From assembly GCF_002929295.1 (NCBI RefSeq), contig NZ_PJIM01000001.1, forward strand, positions 604,040-668,039: DNA of 64,000 nt. Direction: 5' to 3'. Both the position numbers and the translations under genes were made by a program. The notes beneath the pieces were generated by a model. It had not been told where the DNA came from and made no database searches. It saw only the letters and a list, made by a program, of their open reading frames with translations. The stretch's first letter is position 1. Each line of letters starts with the position of its first letter. The stretch is from Arthrobacter sp. SX1312 (lineage in GTDB: Bacteria > Actinomycetota > Actinomycetes > Actinomycetales > Micrococcaceae). Shown piece by piece: positions 1-9,736 of this stretch.

Positions 1-745
1 GGACGGGGTCGGCGCCCGTTGCGAGGGCGTGGCGCAGCATCGACAGCGCCTGCGCCGTGCGTCCCGCCAGCGCCGCGTCGGCCACCTTGAAACCCGTCGC
101 CTCGACGCGACCCCCGTAGTACTTCTCCACCGTCTCGACGGTGACGTCGCCGGTCATGTCGGCCATGAGCTGCTGGCAGGCGGCCGCGAGCTCCGGCAGC
201 TGGGATCCGACGGCGGCCACGAGCGCCCGGACGGCATCGGGGTCGATGCGTCGGCGTGCGAGGCGGAACTCCGTGGTGACGAACTCGGCCTTCTCGCCAT
301 CCTTCTTCAGCGGCTGGCAGTCGACGACGGTGGCCCGGGCGGCCTTGATCGCGTCCAGGAGCTTCTTGCCGCGGTTGCCGCCGGAATGGCGCAGCACCAG
401 CACGACGTCGGGTGCCGGGTCGGCGAGGTAGGACAGCGCGTCGAGCAGGAAGGCGTCGCTCATCTGCGCCAGCCCCGCCACCTCGATGATCTTCCAGTCC
501 CCGAAGAGTGACGGGCTGGCCTGCATGGCCAGGTGGCCGGCCTCGTAGGATCCGGCGTCGAACCGGACCAGCTCGGCTTCGGGCTGGGCCGTCCGGACCT
601 GCCGGCGGATGGACTCCGCCGCCTTCGACGCGAGGTAGTCCTCCGGGCCCGCGAGCAGGACGACTCCCGCCGGTTGCACGTCACGCCAGGAGGCTGTCTG
701 CTGATGGGCGGCGCCGGTCCGGCCGGCCGGTGATCTCGTTGCCAC
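1..745 (-). CDS. holA: DNA polymerase III delta subunit (partial, 3' end outside window)
   Basis: Clamp-loader delta subunit, which opens the beta clamp during replication. About 248 N-terminal residues are visible; the C-terminus runs off the left edge. The protein begins VATRSPAGRTGAAHQQ and then shows the HolA-like segment VVLLAGPEDYLA, followed by VVLVLRHSGGNRGKKLLDA, typical of the AAA+-like domain of delta, which lacks ATP-binding residues. The GTG at 745 is the first start in frame after the stop codons and has AAGGAAGGAA about 12 bases upstream. It lies 88 bases downstream of comEC on the same strand, the usual actinobacterial order comEA-comEC-holA, so co-transcription is likely. Confidence 0.88.
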   Translation of the reverse strand, partial: MATRSPAGRTGAAHQQTASWRDVQPAGVVLLAGPEDYLASKAAESIRRQVRTAQPEAELVRFDAGSYEAGHLAMQASPSLFGDWKIIEVAGLAQMSDAFLLDALSYLADPAPDVVLVLRHSGGNRGKKLLDAIKAARATVVDCQPLKKDGEKAEFVTTEFRLARRRIDPDAVRALVAAVGSQLPELAAACQQLMADMTGDVTVETVEKYYGGRVEATGFKVADAALAGRTAQALSMLRHALATGADPV

Positions 746-833
746 GTGGCGAGGTTCCTTCCTTCGAAACACCTCCTACTGTTGCACGGCGTCGACGCGC
801 CTCAAAGTCGCCGCCCTCCGGGTCCCGGACGCG

Positions 834-3413
834 TCAGCGGAGCGGTCGGACCTCGACGGTCGCGCCGACGACGTGCACCGTGAAGGAGCCCAGCTCGTCC
901 GTCCGGGCGACCGTGATCCCTGCCCGGCCGAGCGCGTCGAGGATGCCCGGATGCGGGTGGCCGTACTCGTTGTCCTTCCCCGCGGAGATGAGCGCCAGGC
1001 GCGGGCCGACCGCGTCGATCACCGCCGTGCCCCCGTTCCTCGCCCCGTGGTGCGCGATCTTGAGGATGTCGACGCCCCTGTCCGCCAGGCCGGGGTCGAC
1101 GCCGAGCAGCGCCGCCGCGGCGTCCTCCTCGAGGTCGCCGGTCAACAGGATCCTGACGGGGCGGGCGGGCGACGGGACCTCGACGTCCAGGACCGCGCTC
1201 GCGTTGTTCTCCTCCGTCAGGTCCGCTGCCGCCGTGGGCCAGAGGACGCGGACCCGGAGCGGGGCGAGGTCGAGGCTGGTCGTGGTGTCGAGCCGCTCGG
1301 GTTCGACGCCGCCCGCCGCCGCGGCCTCGGTCAGTTCCGAAGGAAGGCCGGCTTCGCCGCTGGAGTAGTAGAGGGCCGACAGGGCCCGTCCGCGGAGGAC
1401 GCCCTCGACGCCGCCGTAATGGTCGTCGTGCAGGTGCGTGATGACGAGGGCATCGATGACCTCAACGTGCAGGGTGTCCAGGCAGCGGTCCATGGCGTCC
1501 GGGTCCGGCCCGGCGTCGACGACCAGTGCGTGGCCGGGCGTCGTCTCCAGGACCATGCCGTCGCCCTGGCCGACGTCGCACATCGCCAGATCCCATTCCC
1601 CGGCGGCGGGTCCCGCCCTCACCCGGACGATCGCGGCGGCGGCCACGCACAGGACCAGGACCGCGAGGACCACCGCCGTCGTACGCCGGCGGCGGGCCCC
1701 CACGGGAGCAACGGCCGACTCGAGCCCCGGGGACGGGGCGCGGTGCGGGATCGACCGGCCCAGAGGCGACCGGTGTCGGCGGGGACCGGTACTTCCCCGG
1801 GTGGCGCCCGGAGGTTCCCGCCGGGCGAGGATCAGCAGGACCGTCAGCGATACGGCCGCCGCGGCGACCGCTCCGGGTACCCCCGGGAGCCACGGCACCG
1901 CTGCCCCCGGGCCGTGGGACAGCACCTCCGCCACGCCGGCGACCCACCGCGTACCCCACTGGGCGGAGGCGATCAGCGGGGGTGCCAGGACCGGCGCGAC
2001 GACGAGCGCCAGGACGGCGAGCATGCCCAGCAGGGTGATCGCGGGGACGGCCGGGGAGGCGAGGACGTTCGCGGGCAATGAGTACAGCGGGAGCGAGGGT
2101 TGGATCAGCACGAGGACGGGTGTGCAGAACAGCTGTGCGGTCAACGGGATCGCCAGCAGTTGCGCGGCGAGTCGCGGCATCACCCGCTCGAGGGTCGCCG
2201 ACACCCGTGGTCCGGCGAGGACGAGTCCCAGGGTCGCGGCGACCGACAGCACGAAGGCGTAGGACACGGAGAGCCAGGGATCCGCGGCGAGCAGGACGAT
2301 CACGGACAGCATCAGGAGGGTCAACGACACCCTCCCGCGCCCGGACAGGACGGCCACGACACCGATCGAGCCCATCACGGCGGCGCGGAGGACACTCGGT
2401 TCGGGCCGGACCAGCATCACGAACCCCGCGAGGGCGACCACCGCTCCCACGGCCGCCGCCGGACGCGGGGCGCGGACGAGACGCAGGGCCAGGAAGGTGA
2501 AGGCCACGACGTAGGAGCAGTTCGCCCCGCTCACGGCCGTCAGGTGCGTCAACCCGGTGGTCCTCATGGCGTCCCCCAGGACGGGGTCCAGACCGGTCCT
2601 GTCACCGAGCGCCATGCCCGGCAGCAGCCCTCCGTCGCGGTCGTCGTGCAGGGAGAGCTCCCGGAAATGCGTCCTCAGACGATCGGTATAGCCCAGCCAC
2701 CCGCCCGCCTCATCGATGGTCGGTGGACTGGCGGGCAGGAAGACCGCAACCGCCCTGCCGACACGATCGGAGGGCTTCGCGGTTCCCAGTACTCGCACCG
2801 TGTCTCCGGTCCCCATCCCACCCCACTGCTCCGGCGCGAGGACCGCGACCGGTGTCCTGGAGGCGAATCGTCTCCCCTGCAGGACGCCCCCGATCACGTC
2901 GGCATCCACCAGATAGCGATCCCCGCCGCCGAAGGCACCCTGCGGCAGGAGCATCGGCTCGCCCGAGATCCGCAGGACCGCCGTGAACGGCACGCCGGCC
3001 TGCACCGCCCGGTCGACCGGCCCGGATTCGGCGCGGGCGAGGCTGCCGCCCGCAGCCAGCAGGACGAGCGCCAGAGCAGCGGCCGGGGGGAGGGCCTGCG
3101 CGGATACCACCGCCCACGTGGGAGCCCGCCCCCGAGGGACCAGGAGGAGCACACACCCGAGAACGAGGCCGGCCGCACCGGCGAGGAGGCCTCCTGCCGT
3201 CGCGCCGGGCGCTCCACCGTGGATGGCGGTCGCGGCGGCGATCCACGCCGCTGCGGCGGAGGGCAGGAGCCTCAGATCGCCTCTCCAGCGCGGAAGGCGC
3301 CGCCCGTCCGACACCGCACCACCCGACTCGGCGCCGTCCGATGTGGCGCCGGGAGGCAGGTCTCGCCCCGACCCGCCGCCGAGGGCGGCACGGTGTCCGG
3401 TCGCCCGGCTCAC
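834..3413 (-). CDS. comEC: ComEC/Rec2-family DNA-uptake channel protein
   Basis: Predicted integral membrane channel for single-stranded DNA import, 859 residues from a GTG whose last bases overlap the comEA stop (GTGA). The N-terminus carries hydrophobic segments, the central part is the competence domain with many membrane spans (motifs such as LTAVSGANCSYVVAF), and the C-terminal third is a metallo-beta-lactamase-like domain with the metal motif THLHDDHYGG and a later AHHGARNGG. A longer in-frame start exists 105 bases upstream but lies inside comEA and gives an Arg/Pro-rich low-complexity leader, so the coupled GTG is preferred. Whether this lineage is naturally competent cannot be told from sequence. 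Confidence 0.93.
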   Translation of the reverse strand: MSRATGHRAALGGGSGRDLPPGATSDGAESGGAVSDGRRLPRWRGDLRLLPSAAAAWIAAATAIHGGAPGATAGGLLAGAAGLVLGCVLLLVPRGRAPTWAVVSAQALPPAAALALVLLAAGGSLARAESGPVDRAVQAGVPFTAVLRISGEPMLLPQGAFGGGDRYLVDADVIGGVLQGRRFASRTPVAVLAPEQWGGMGTGDTVRVLGTAKPSDRVGRAVAVFLPASPPTIDEAGGWLGYTDRLRTHFRELSLHDDRDGGLLPGMALGDRTGLDPVLGDAMRTTGLTHLTAVSGANCSYVVAFTFLALRLVRAPRPAAAVGAVVALAGFVMLVRPEPSVLRAAVMGSIGVVAVLSGRGRVSLTLLMLSVIVLLAADPWLSVSYAFVLSVAATLGLVLAGPRVSATLERVMPRLAAQLLAIPLTAQLFCTPVLVLIQPSLPLYSLPANVLASPAVPAITLLGMLAVLALVVAPVLAPPLIASAQWGTRWVAGVAEVLSHGPGAAVPWLPGVPGAVAAAAVSLTVLLILARREPPGATRGSTGPRRHRSPLGRSIPHRAPSPGLESAVAPVGARRRRTTAVVLAVLVLCVAAAAIVRVRAGPAAGEWDLAMCDVGQGDGMVLETTPGHALVVDAGPDPDAMDRCLDTLHVEVIDALVITHLHDDHYGGVEGVLRGRALSALYYSSGEAGLPSELTEAAAAGGVEPERLDTTTSLDLAPLRVRVLWPTAAADLTEENNASAVLDVEVPSPARPVRILLTGDLEEDAAAALLGVDPGLADRGVDILKIAHHGARNGGTAVIDAVGPRLALISAGKDNEYGHPHPGILDALGRAGITVARTDELGSFTVHVVGATVEVRPLR

Positions 3414-4345
3414 CGGACGGCGACGAGGGGCAGGATCCCCTCGAGCAGCGCGGGACCGATGCCGGGGACGGCGTCGACGTCGGCAGCCTGGACGAAGGGG
3501 CCGTGCTCGTCCCGCCAATCGATGATCCGCTGGCCGAGGACGGGTCCCACCCCGGGGAGCGTCTCGATCTCGGCCAGTGTGGCGGTGTTGATGTCGATGG
3601 TCCCCGACAGCGCACCGGCAGCGTCGCGGGCACCGCCCGCCGTCGGATCCGGTGGGTCCCCGGACCCGTCCCGCGGGGACGCGGGAGCCGGAGGCTCCCC
3701 CACGACGGGGCGGGGCTCCTCGCCCACCGCCAGCAGATGGATGTGCTGGCCATCGGCCGGAATCCCGGCGAGGTTGATCCCTTCGAGGTCGGCCTCCGGG
3801 AGGGCGCCCCCCGCACGCTCGATGACCTCGACGAGGCGGGTGCCGGCGGGAACCGTGATGACCCCGGGGGACGCCACCGCCCCGGTGACGTACACGATCA
3901 CCGGCCCCTCCCCTGCATCGGCACCGGACGGGACACCAGGCCCGGCGCGACCGCCCGGCAGAGTGCTGCCGCCCGCTGGAGCGGACGCCCCCTCGGCAGG
4001 GCCGGGGCTGCCCCCAGGGCCGGGTCCGCTGTCCGCAGGACCGGCGGCGCTCCCCTCACGCGAATCGGTGGGCCCGGCATCGAGCTGTACCGAGACGGCG
4101 GCGGCGGAGGGTTCGGAGCTGCGGACGAGGAAGAGGGCCGCTCCGACGGCCAGCGCGACGCCGAGGAACACGAGCGCGGCCGAGCGCGCGACACGCCACT
4201 GGACACCCCCGGGATGGCGGGGCACCCCCTCGTCGGCATCGGCGGGACCATGACCGTCGGTGCCGCCATCGGGCTCGCCGAGCGGAAGCGGGCGGGGCGA
4301 CCGCGCCCCGGCGTCCCCCGCTGTCGGCCATCGGTGCTTTCCCAT
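3410..4345 (-). CDS. comEA: ComEA-type helix-hairpin-helix DNA-binding protein
   Basis: Membrane-anchored DNA receptor of the competence system, 311 residues. A charged N-terminal tail of about 50 residues precedes one membrane segment (about 54-72, SAALVFLGVALAVGAALFLV). A Gly/Pro/Ala-rich linker leads to an SLBB domain (VYVTGAVASPGVITVPAG onward) and a C-terminal double helix-hairpin-helix domain (INTATLAEIETLPGVGP, then VPGIGPALLEGI). The stop codon overlaps the comEC start, indicating translational coupling. The linker between the SLBB and HhH domains is low-complexity and acidic/proline-rich. Confidence 0.92.
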   Translation of the reverse strand: MGKHRWPTAGDAGARSPRPLPLGEPDGGTDGHGPADADEGVPRHPGGVQWRVARSAALVFLGVALAVGAALFLVRSSEPSAAAVSVQLDAGPTDSREGSAAGPADSGPGPGGSPGPAEGASAPAGGSTLPGGRAGPGVPSGADAGEGPVIVYVTGAVASPGVITVPAGTRLVEVIERAGGALPEADLEGINLAGIPADGQHIHLLAVGEEPRPVVGEPPAPASPRDGSGDPPDPTAGGARDAAGALSGTIDINTATLAEIETLPGVGPVLGQRIIDWRDEHGPFVQAADVDAVPGIGPALLEGILPLVAVR

Positions 4346-4425
4346 GCAGCCACCCTAGGAACGGGGAGGAACGTCCCCGAGGGCCGATGCCGCTATGTGG
4401 ACATCTCGGCAGGTCCCCGCGTGTG

Positions 4426-5295
4426 TCAGTCGAGCCCGGGCTGCTCCGCACTGACCGTCACGGCCACGACGCCGAGACCGGCGTGGGCGGCGAGGACCGC
4501 GGGGCAGGGTGCCAGGGAGACCCGGCCGGCCCCGAGGGACAGCTCGAGCCGCCCGACGAGGGCTTCACCCTCCTCCTCGTTGCCGAAATGATGCACGGTC
4601 AGCAGGGCTCCCGCACCCCGTCGCGCGACGTCGGCCTCGGCCAGTTCCTGCAGCCGCTGGATCCCCCGGGCGGCTGTGCGCATCCGCTCCAGCGGCACCA
4701 GGCGACCACCCTGCACATGGAGGATCACCCGGACGGAGAGCAGTGTCCCGAGCCATCCGGCCGCGCCGGTGACCCGTCCACCGCGCCGCAGCTGCTCGAG
4801 GCTCGGGACGTAGAAGTAGAGCGCCGACCCGCGGGCAGCCATCGCCGCGGCGGCGGCCGAGGCCTGCAGGTCACCGCTGCGGCGTGCCGCCGCCAGGGCG
4901 GCGAGGGCCGCCCTGCCCTGCGCCATGGCGGCCGTCCGCGTGTCGATGACCTCGACGGGCAGCGCCGCCCGGGACGCCGCGAGACGCGCCGCGTCCGCCG
5001 TTCCGGACAGCAGCCCCGAGAGGTGCACGGACACGATGCCGTCGTAGCCTTCGTCGTCGAGCCGGCCGTACAACCGGTCGAACTGGCCGGGCGACGGACG
5101 CGAGGTGCGCACGTCCTCGCCGGCCGCGAGGGCCATCATCAGCGGGGCCGTGACGTCGTCGTACTCGCCGGTGAGGATCTCGTCGCCCACGAGCACCGGC
5201 ATGGGGACCACCTCGATCCCCTCGGCGGGCGCCCCGGGCAGGCGCCAGCCGGGCGGGAAGCCCGCGGCGGAATCGGTGACGACGGCTATGCGCAC
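4426..5295 (-). CDS. DegV family fatty-acid-binding protein
   Basis: 289 residues with the DegV fold: N-terminal MRIAVVTDSAAGFPPG, then the family's TSRPSPGQF motif near residue 65-73 and a conserved C-terminal VVAVTVS segment. Characterised DegV/FakB proteins bind a fatty acid and present it to a fatty-acid kinase; no kinase gene is visible here, so the exact role is not established. GTG start with a GGGGGA tract about 8 bases upstream. It lies 54 bases downstream of leuS and 80 upstream of comEA on the same strand, so it may be read from the leuS promoter. Confidence 0.85.
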   Translation of the reverse strand: MRIAVVTDSAAGFPPGWRLPGAPAEGIEVVPMPVLVGDEILTGEYDDVTAPLMMALAAGEDVRTSRPSPGQFDRLYGRLDDEGYDGIVSVHLSGLLSGTADAARLAASRAALPVEVIDTRTAAMAQGRAALAALAAARRSGDLQASAAAAAMAARGSALYFYVPSLEQLRRGGRVTGAAGWLGTLLSVRVILHVQGGRLVPLERMRTAARGIQRLQELAEADVARRGAGALLTVHHFGNEEEGEALVGRLELSLGAGRVSLAPCPAVLAAHAGLGVVAVTVSAEQPGLD

Positions 5296-5349
5296 AGCGC
5301 GTCCCCCACCGATCCGCCGCCCGTCGATGCCCGGCTCATCGGGGTCCCA

Positions 5350-7848
5350 TCAGGCCGGGACGATGTTGACCAGCTTGGGCGCGCGCACGATGACCGTCCG
5401 CACGTCGCGACCGTCCAGGACGCGCTGCACCTGCTCACTGGCCAGCGCGAGCGCGCGCAGGGCGTCCTCGTCGATGTCCGGCGAGACCGTCAGGCGGTCG
5501 CGCACCTTGCCCTGCACCTGCACGACGGCGACCACGCTGTCCTGCGTCAGCAGGCCGGGATCGACCACGGGCCAGCCCGCCGTCGCCACGGTCGCCTCGT
5601 GGCCGAGCCGCTCCCACAGATCCTCGGCCGTGTAGGGCGCGAACAGGCCGAGGATGACGGCGACGGCCTCCGTCGCCTCGCGGACGGCTGGATCCCCGCC
5701 ACCCACCCCGGAGTCGATGGCCTTCCTCGTCGCGTTGACCAGTTCCATCAGCTTCGCGATGACGACGTTGAACTTGTTGGCCTCCATGAGCTCGGAGGCG
5801 TCCGCGACCGTCCGGTGGGTCACGGAGCGCAGTGCCCGGTCACCCGCCGCCGGGTCGGCGCCGACGGCGCTCGTCACGTCGCCGCCCAGCCGCCAGGCGC
5901 GGGCCAGGAACTTCGCGGAGCCCGACGGCGACACGTCCGCCCAGTCGACGTCGTCCTCCGGCGGGGAGGCGAACACCATGGTCAGGCGGACGGCGTCGAC
6001 GCCGAAGCGGTCGAGCTGCTCGCCGAGGTCCACCCCGTTGCCGAGGGACTTGCTCATGGCCTTGCCGCCGTTGAGCACCTGGCCCTGGTTGAGCAGGGCG
6101 CTGAAGGGTTCGGTGAAGGAGACCATGCCGAGGTCGAACAGGACCTTGGTGAAGAACCGGCTGTAGAGCAGGTGGAGGATGGCGTGCTCGACGCCGCCCA
6201 CGTACTGGCCCACCGGCAGCCAGCGGTTGACGGCCTCGGTGTCGAAGGGTGCGGTGTCCAGGTGCGGATCGATGAAGCGCAGGTAGTACCAGGACGAGTC
6301 CACGAACGTGTCCATGGTGTCGGTGTCCCGCCGCGCGGCACCCCCGCAGGACGGGCAGGCCACGTCGACCCACTCCTCGACGGCGGCCAGCGGCGAGGTC
6401 CCCTTCGGGGCGAGGGATTCCCCGCGGAGTCCCTCGGGGAGGGTGACGGGCAGCTGGTCGTCGGGGACCGGGACCTCCCCGCAGGACGGGCAGTGGATGA
6501 TCGGGATCGGCGTCCCCCAGAAGCGCTGCCGCGACAGCAGCCAGTCGCGCAGCCGGTAGTTGATGGTGTGCTCGCCGGTGCCCTGTGCCTCGATCAGCTC
6601 GACGGCGCGGCGGATGGCGGTCGCCTTGTCCAGGCCGGTCAGCTCCCCCGAGTTGACGAGGATTCCTTCGCCCGTCGTCGCGATCCCGGTGGCGGCGGCG
6701 TCCTCCGCGCCGGTGTCGACGACGGTGCGGACCGGCAGGTCGAAGGCCCGCGCGAAGTCGAGGTCACGCTGATCGTGGGCGGGGACGGCCATGATCGCGC
6801 CGGTGCCGTAGTCGGCCAGCACGTAGTCCGCGGCCCACACGGGCAGCTTCTCGCCGTTGAGGGGGTTGACGGCGTAGCGGCCGGTGAAGACGCCGGTCTT
6901 CTCCCGCTCGGTGGCCTGCCGTTCGATCTCCGAGAGTCCCTTGACCTGCTCGCGGTACGCGTCCAGGGCGGCCCGGTGCTCCGGGGTGACCAGGTCGAGC
7001 GCCAGGGGGGCATCCGCGGCGACGACGAAGAAGGTCGCCCCGTACAGGGTGTCGGGACGCGTCGTGAAGACGGTGACATCGGTGTCCGGCAGGTCGCCGT
7101 CGGCCCCGATCCGGAAGCGGACGTGGGCCCCCTCGGACCGGCCGATCCAGTTGCGCTGCATGGCGAGCACACGCTCCGGCCAGTGGCCCTTCAGCTGCTC
7201 CATGTCGTCGAGCAGGCGGTCCGCGTAGTCCGTGATCTTGAAGTACCACTGGTTGAGGCTCTTCTTGGTGACCATGGTCCCGCACCGGTCGCACGCACCG
7301 TTGATGACCTGCTCGTTCGCCAGCACCGTCTGGTCCTTCGGGCACCAGTTCACCGGCGAGTCCCGGCGGTACGCCAGTCCCTTCTGGAAGAACCGCACGA
7401 ACAGCCACTGCGTCCACCGGTAGTACTCCGGGTCCGAGGTGTGCAGCCGGCGGTCCCAGTCCGCGCTGATCGCATAGCGTCGGAACGAGTTCGCCTGGGT
7501 CTCGATGTTCGCGTACGTCCACTCGGCCGGATGCGCGTTGCGCTTGATCGCCGCGTTCTCGGCCGGGAGCCCGAACGAGTCCCAGCCGATCGGGTGCAGG
7601 ACGTCGAACCCCTTCTGCCGGTAGAAGCGCGCGGCGACGTCGCCCATGGCGAACGCCTCGGCGTGGCCCATGTGCAGGTCGCCCGACGGGTAGGGGAACA
7701 TGTCCAGCACGTAGCACCGCTCGCGCGAGCCGTCGTCGACCGGGGCGAACGCCCGGAGCCTGTCCCAGACCGCCGGCCACTTCGCCTCGATGGCCGGGAA
7801 ATCGTAGGTGTTGTCGTCCGGCTGAGCGACCTCGGGGTTGCTGCTCAC
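5350..7848 (-). CDS. leuS: Leucyl-tRNA synthetase
   Basis: Cytoplasmic class I synthetase that charges tRNA-Leu, 832 residues, normal family length. HIGH-type motif HMGH at residues 59-62 ([11 protein letters not shown]); KMSKS-type motif AMSKS near residue 597. Two CxxC-type pairs (CDRCGTMV and CPSCGEV/CPSCGG) fit the zinc-binding modules, and the inserted editing domain lies between them ([14 protein letters not shown]). GTG start; the ribosome binding site is poor. The 190 bases upstream hold a Leu-rich leader peptide and a terminator-like hairpin, suggesting attenuation by leucine-tRNA supply. Confidence 0.97.
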   Translation of the reverse strand: MSSNPEVAQPDDNTYDFPAIEAKWPAVWDRLRAFAPVDDGSRERCYVLDMFPYPSGDLHMGHAEAFAMGDVAARFYRQKGFDVLHPIGWDSFGLPAENAAIKRNAHPAEWTYANIETQANSFRRYAISADWDRRLHTSDPEYYRWTQWLFVRFFQKGLAYRRDSPVNWCPKDQTVLANEQVINGACDRCGTMVTKKSLNQWYFKITDYADRLLDDMEQLKGHWPERVLAMQRNWIGRSEGAHVRFRIGADGDLPDTDVTVFTTRPDTLYGATFFVVAADAPLALDLVTPEHRAALDAYREQVKGLSEIERQATEREKTGVFTGRYAVNPLNGEKLPVWAADYVLADYGTGAIMAVPAHDQRDLDFARAFDLPVRTVVDTGAEDAAATGIATTGEGILVNSGELTGLDKATAIRRAVELIEAQGTGEHTINYRLRDWLLSRQRFWGTPIPIIHCPSCGEVPVPDDQLPVTLPEGLRGESLAPKGTSPLAAVEEWVDVACPSCGGAARRDTDTMDTFVDSSWYYLRFIDPHLDTAPFDTEAVNRWLPVGQYVGGVEHAILHLLYSRFFTKVLFDLGMVSFTEPFSALLNQGQVLNGGKAMSKSLGNGVDLGEQLDRFGVDAVRLTMVFASPPEDDVDWADVSPSGSAKFLARAWRLGGDVTSAVGADPAAGDRALRSVTHRTVADASELMEANKFNVVIAKLMELVNATRKAIDSGVGGGDPAVREATEAVAVILGLFAPYTAEDLWERLGHEATVATAGWPVVDPGLLTQDSVVAVVQVQGKVRDRLTVSPDIDEDALRALALASEQVQRVLDGRDVRTVIVRAPKLVNIVPA

Positions 7849-7957
7849 TGTATGTTGGCCTGTCCTGTCGGTGGAACGTGGTTCTGCGGTGATGCGTCAC
7901 TGCCTGGCTCGTGCTGCGACCCGGCGGCGCGACGACGGGGGCGGTCCTGCGCCGGAC

Positions 7958-7988
7958 ACACAAAAGCCCCTCGCAGACGGGAGGGGCT
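7958..7988 (-). terminator. Terminator-like hairpin (candidate attenuator) in leuS leader
   Basis: On the minus strand an 8-bp perfect stem (AGCCCCTC / GAGGGGCT) with an 8-base loop is followed at once by TTTTGTGTG. It sits between the leader peptide stop (8013) and the leuS start (7848), where an attenuator would be. A second, weaker hairpin (CCGTAC / GTGCGG, one G-U pair) lies at 7991-8012 right after the leader stop codon. I could not draw a convincing mutually exclusive antiterminator by eye. Confidence 0.6.
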
Positions 7989-8012
7989 GGCCGCACGGCG
8001 GAGACCGTACGG

Positions 8013-8039
8013 CTACGTAAGGAGCATGATGCGCAGCAT
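8013..8039 (-). CDS. leuS leader peptide MLRIMLLT
   Basis: Eight-codon reading frame MLRIMLLT ending in TAG, with three leucines (CTG, CTC, CTT) in eight residues. It is followed by a stem-loop and then a terminator-like hairpin upstream of leuS, the classic layout of ribosome-mediated attenuation: a ribosome short of Leu-tRNA would stall on the CTC CTT pair. The ATG is 6 bases after a TAAAGT -10-like hexamer, so the peptide may be translated from a leaderless transcript. Leader-peptide attenuation is well known for actinobacterial branched-chain and Trp genes; for this leuS it is inference. Confidence 0.6.
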   Translation of the reverse strand: MLRIMLLT

Positions 8040-8045
8040 GCCTTC

Positions 8046-8051
8046 ACTTTA
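8046..8051 (-). promoter_or_regulatory. -10 element for leuS leader transcript
   Basis: TAAAGT (minus strand) fits the actinobacterial TANNNT -10 consensus and is spaced 6 bases from the leader-peptide ATG, the spacing expected for a leaderless transcript. No convincing -35 hexamer is seen. Confidence 0.45.
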
Positions 8052-8095
8052 GCAGTGCACGCCGAACGGCGCCCGGCCGGGGCGGCGCGCGGGAA

Positions 8096-8135
8096 GGGCA
8101 CCCCCGCCCGTCGGACCGACGGACCGGGGATGCCC
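8096..8135 (-). terminator. Terminator hairpin after glpK
   Basis: An 11-bp stem with one G-U wobble (GGGCATCCCCG / CGGGGGTGCCC on the minus strand) begins about 15 bases after the glpK stop codon. The T-run is minimal (TTCCC), as is common for actinobacterial terminators. Confidence 0.6.
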
Positions 8136-8149
8136 TCGATGCACCCGTG

Positions 8150-9667
8150 CTAGCGCACGTCCTCGTCGATCCAGTCGAAGGTCTTCGTGACGGCCTTCTT
8201 CCACATGCGGAGCTGACGGTCACGCTCGGCGTCGTCCATCGCCGGGTCCCAGCGCTTGTCCTCGGCCCAGTTGGTGGCGAGCTCGTCGGTGTCCTTCCAA
8301 AAGCCGACGGCGAGGCCCGCGGCGTAGGCGGCGCCGAGGGCCGTGGTCTCCGTGACCTTCGGGCGGATGACAGGGATGCCGAGGATGTCGGCCTGGAACT
8401 GCATCAGGGCGTCGTTGGCGACCATGCCGCCGTCGACCCTGAGGTCCTCCATGTTCACCCCGGAGTCGGCGTTGGCCGCGTCCAGCACCTCGCGGGTCTG
8501 GAAGGCCGTCGCCTCCAGTGCGGCGCGGGCGATGTGGCCCTTGTTGACGAAGCGGGTCAGGCCGACGATCGCGCCGCGGGCGTCGGAACGCCAGTACGGT
8601 GCGAAGAGGCCGGAGAACGCAGGGACGATGTAGACGCCGCCGTTGTCCTCGACCGTCGTCGCGAGCTGCTCCACCTCGGGGGCGCTCCTGATGATGCCGA
8701 GATTGTCGCGGAGCCACTGGATCAGCGAACCGGTGACGGCGATCGACCCTTCGAGCGCGTAGACCGGCTTCGCGTCCCCGAGCTTGTAGCAGACGGTCGT
8801 GAGCAGGCCGTTCTTCGAGTGGACGATCTCCTCGCCGGTGTTGACGATCATGAAGTTGCCGGTGCCGTAGGTGTTCTTCGCGCCGCCCTTCTCGAACGCC
8901 GCCTGGCCGAACGTCGCTGCCTGCTGGTCACCGAGGATGCCGGCGACGGGCACCTCGCGGAGGAGCTGCGAGGTGTGGACGGTGCCGTAGACCTCCGAGG
9001 AGGACTTGATAGCGGGCATCATCGAGAGCGGGACGCCGAAGTCGGCGAGGATCGACTCGTCCCAGGACAGGGTCTCGAGGTCCATGAACAGGGTGCGGGA
9101 GGCGTTGGTGACGTCGGTGATGTGCACGCCGCCGTCGGTGCCGCCCGTGAGGTTCCAGGTGACCCAGGAGTCCGTGTTGCCGAACAGGAGGTCGCCGGCC
9201 TCGGCCTTCGCGCGGGCACCGTCGACGTTGTCGAGGATCCACTTGATCTTGGTGCCGGAGAAGTAGGTGGCCAGCGGGAGTCCGACCTTCGCCTTGTAGC
9301 GCTCGACGCCGCCGTCCTTGGCGAGGTCGTCGACGATGTTCTGGGTCCGCGTGTCCTGCCAGACGATGGCGTTGTACACGGCCTTGCCGGTGGTCCTGTC
9401 CCAGACGACGGCGGTCTCACGCTGGTTGGTGATGCCGACCGCGGCGATGTCGTGGCGGGTGAGGTTGGCCTTGGACAGCGCGTTGCCGATGACCTCGCGG
9501 GTGTTGTTCCAAATCTCGGCGGGATCGTGCTCCACCCAGCCGGCCTTCGGGAAGATCTGCTCGTGCTCCTTCTGGCCGGAGGACACGATGTCCCCCTTGT
9601 GGTCGAACACGATGGCACGGCTCGAGGTGGTGCCCTGGTCGATGGCGATGACGTACTGCTGCGACAT
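8150..9667 (-). CDS. glpK: Glycerol kinase
   Basis: ATP-dependent phosphorylation of glycerol to glycerol 3-phosphate in the cytoplasm; 505 residues, full length for the FGGY kinase family. N-terminal phosphate-binding motif [14 protein letters not shown] at about residues 9-22 and the second FGGY-type signature region in the C-terminal half ([20 protein letters not shown]). Strong ribosome binding site AAGGAG. Third gene of the glpD-glpF-glpK operon, 69 bases after glpF. Confidence 0.97.
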   Translation of the reverse strand: MSQQYVIAIDQGTTSSRAIVFDHKGDIVSSGQKEHEQIFPKAGWVEHDPAEIWNNTREVIGNALSKANLTRHDIAAVGITNQRETAVVWDRTTGKAVYNAIVWQDTRTQNIVDDLAKDGGVERYKAKVGLPLATYFSGTKIKWILDNVDGARAKAEAGDLLFGNTDSWVTWNLTGGTDGGVHITDVTNASRTLFMDLETLSWDESILADFGVPLSMMPAIKSSSEVYGTVHTSQLLREVPVAGILGDQQAATFGQAAFEKGGAKNTYGTGNFMIVNTGEEIVHSKNGLLTTVCYKLGDAKPVYALEGSIAVTGSLIQWLRDNLGIIRSAPEVEQLATTVEDNGGVYIVPAFSGLFAPYWRSDARGAIVGLTRFVNKGHIARAALEATAFQTREVLDAANADSGVNMEDLRVDGGMVANDALMQFQADILGIPVIRPKVTETTALGAAYAAGLAVGFWKDTDELATNWAEDKRWDPAMDDAERDRQLRMWKKAVTKTFDWIDEDVR

Positions 9668-9736
9668 GTCTTACTCCTTCATTGGATGACGACGTGGAGA
9701 AGCGGGCGGCCGTAGGGCCGCCCGAGGCAATGCTCT

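Noticed and set aside
4387-8052. A 1221-residue open frame on the plus strand opposite leuS and degV
   Set aside because: Same artefact; leuS and DegV on the minus strand show complete conserved motifs and this frame shows none.
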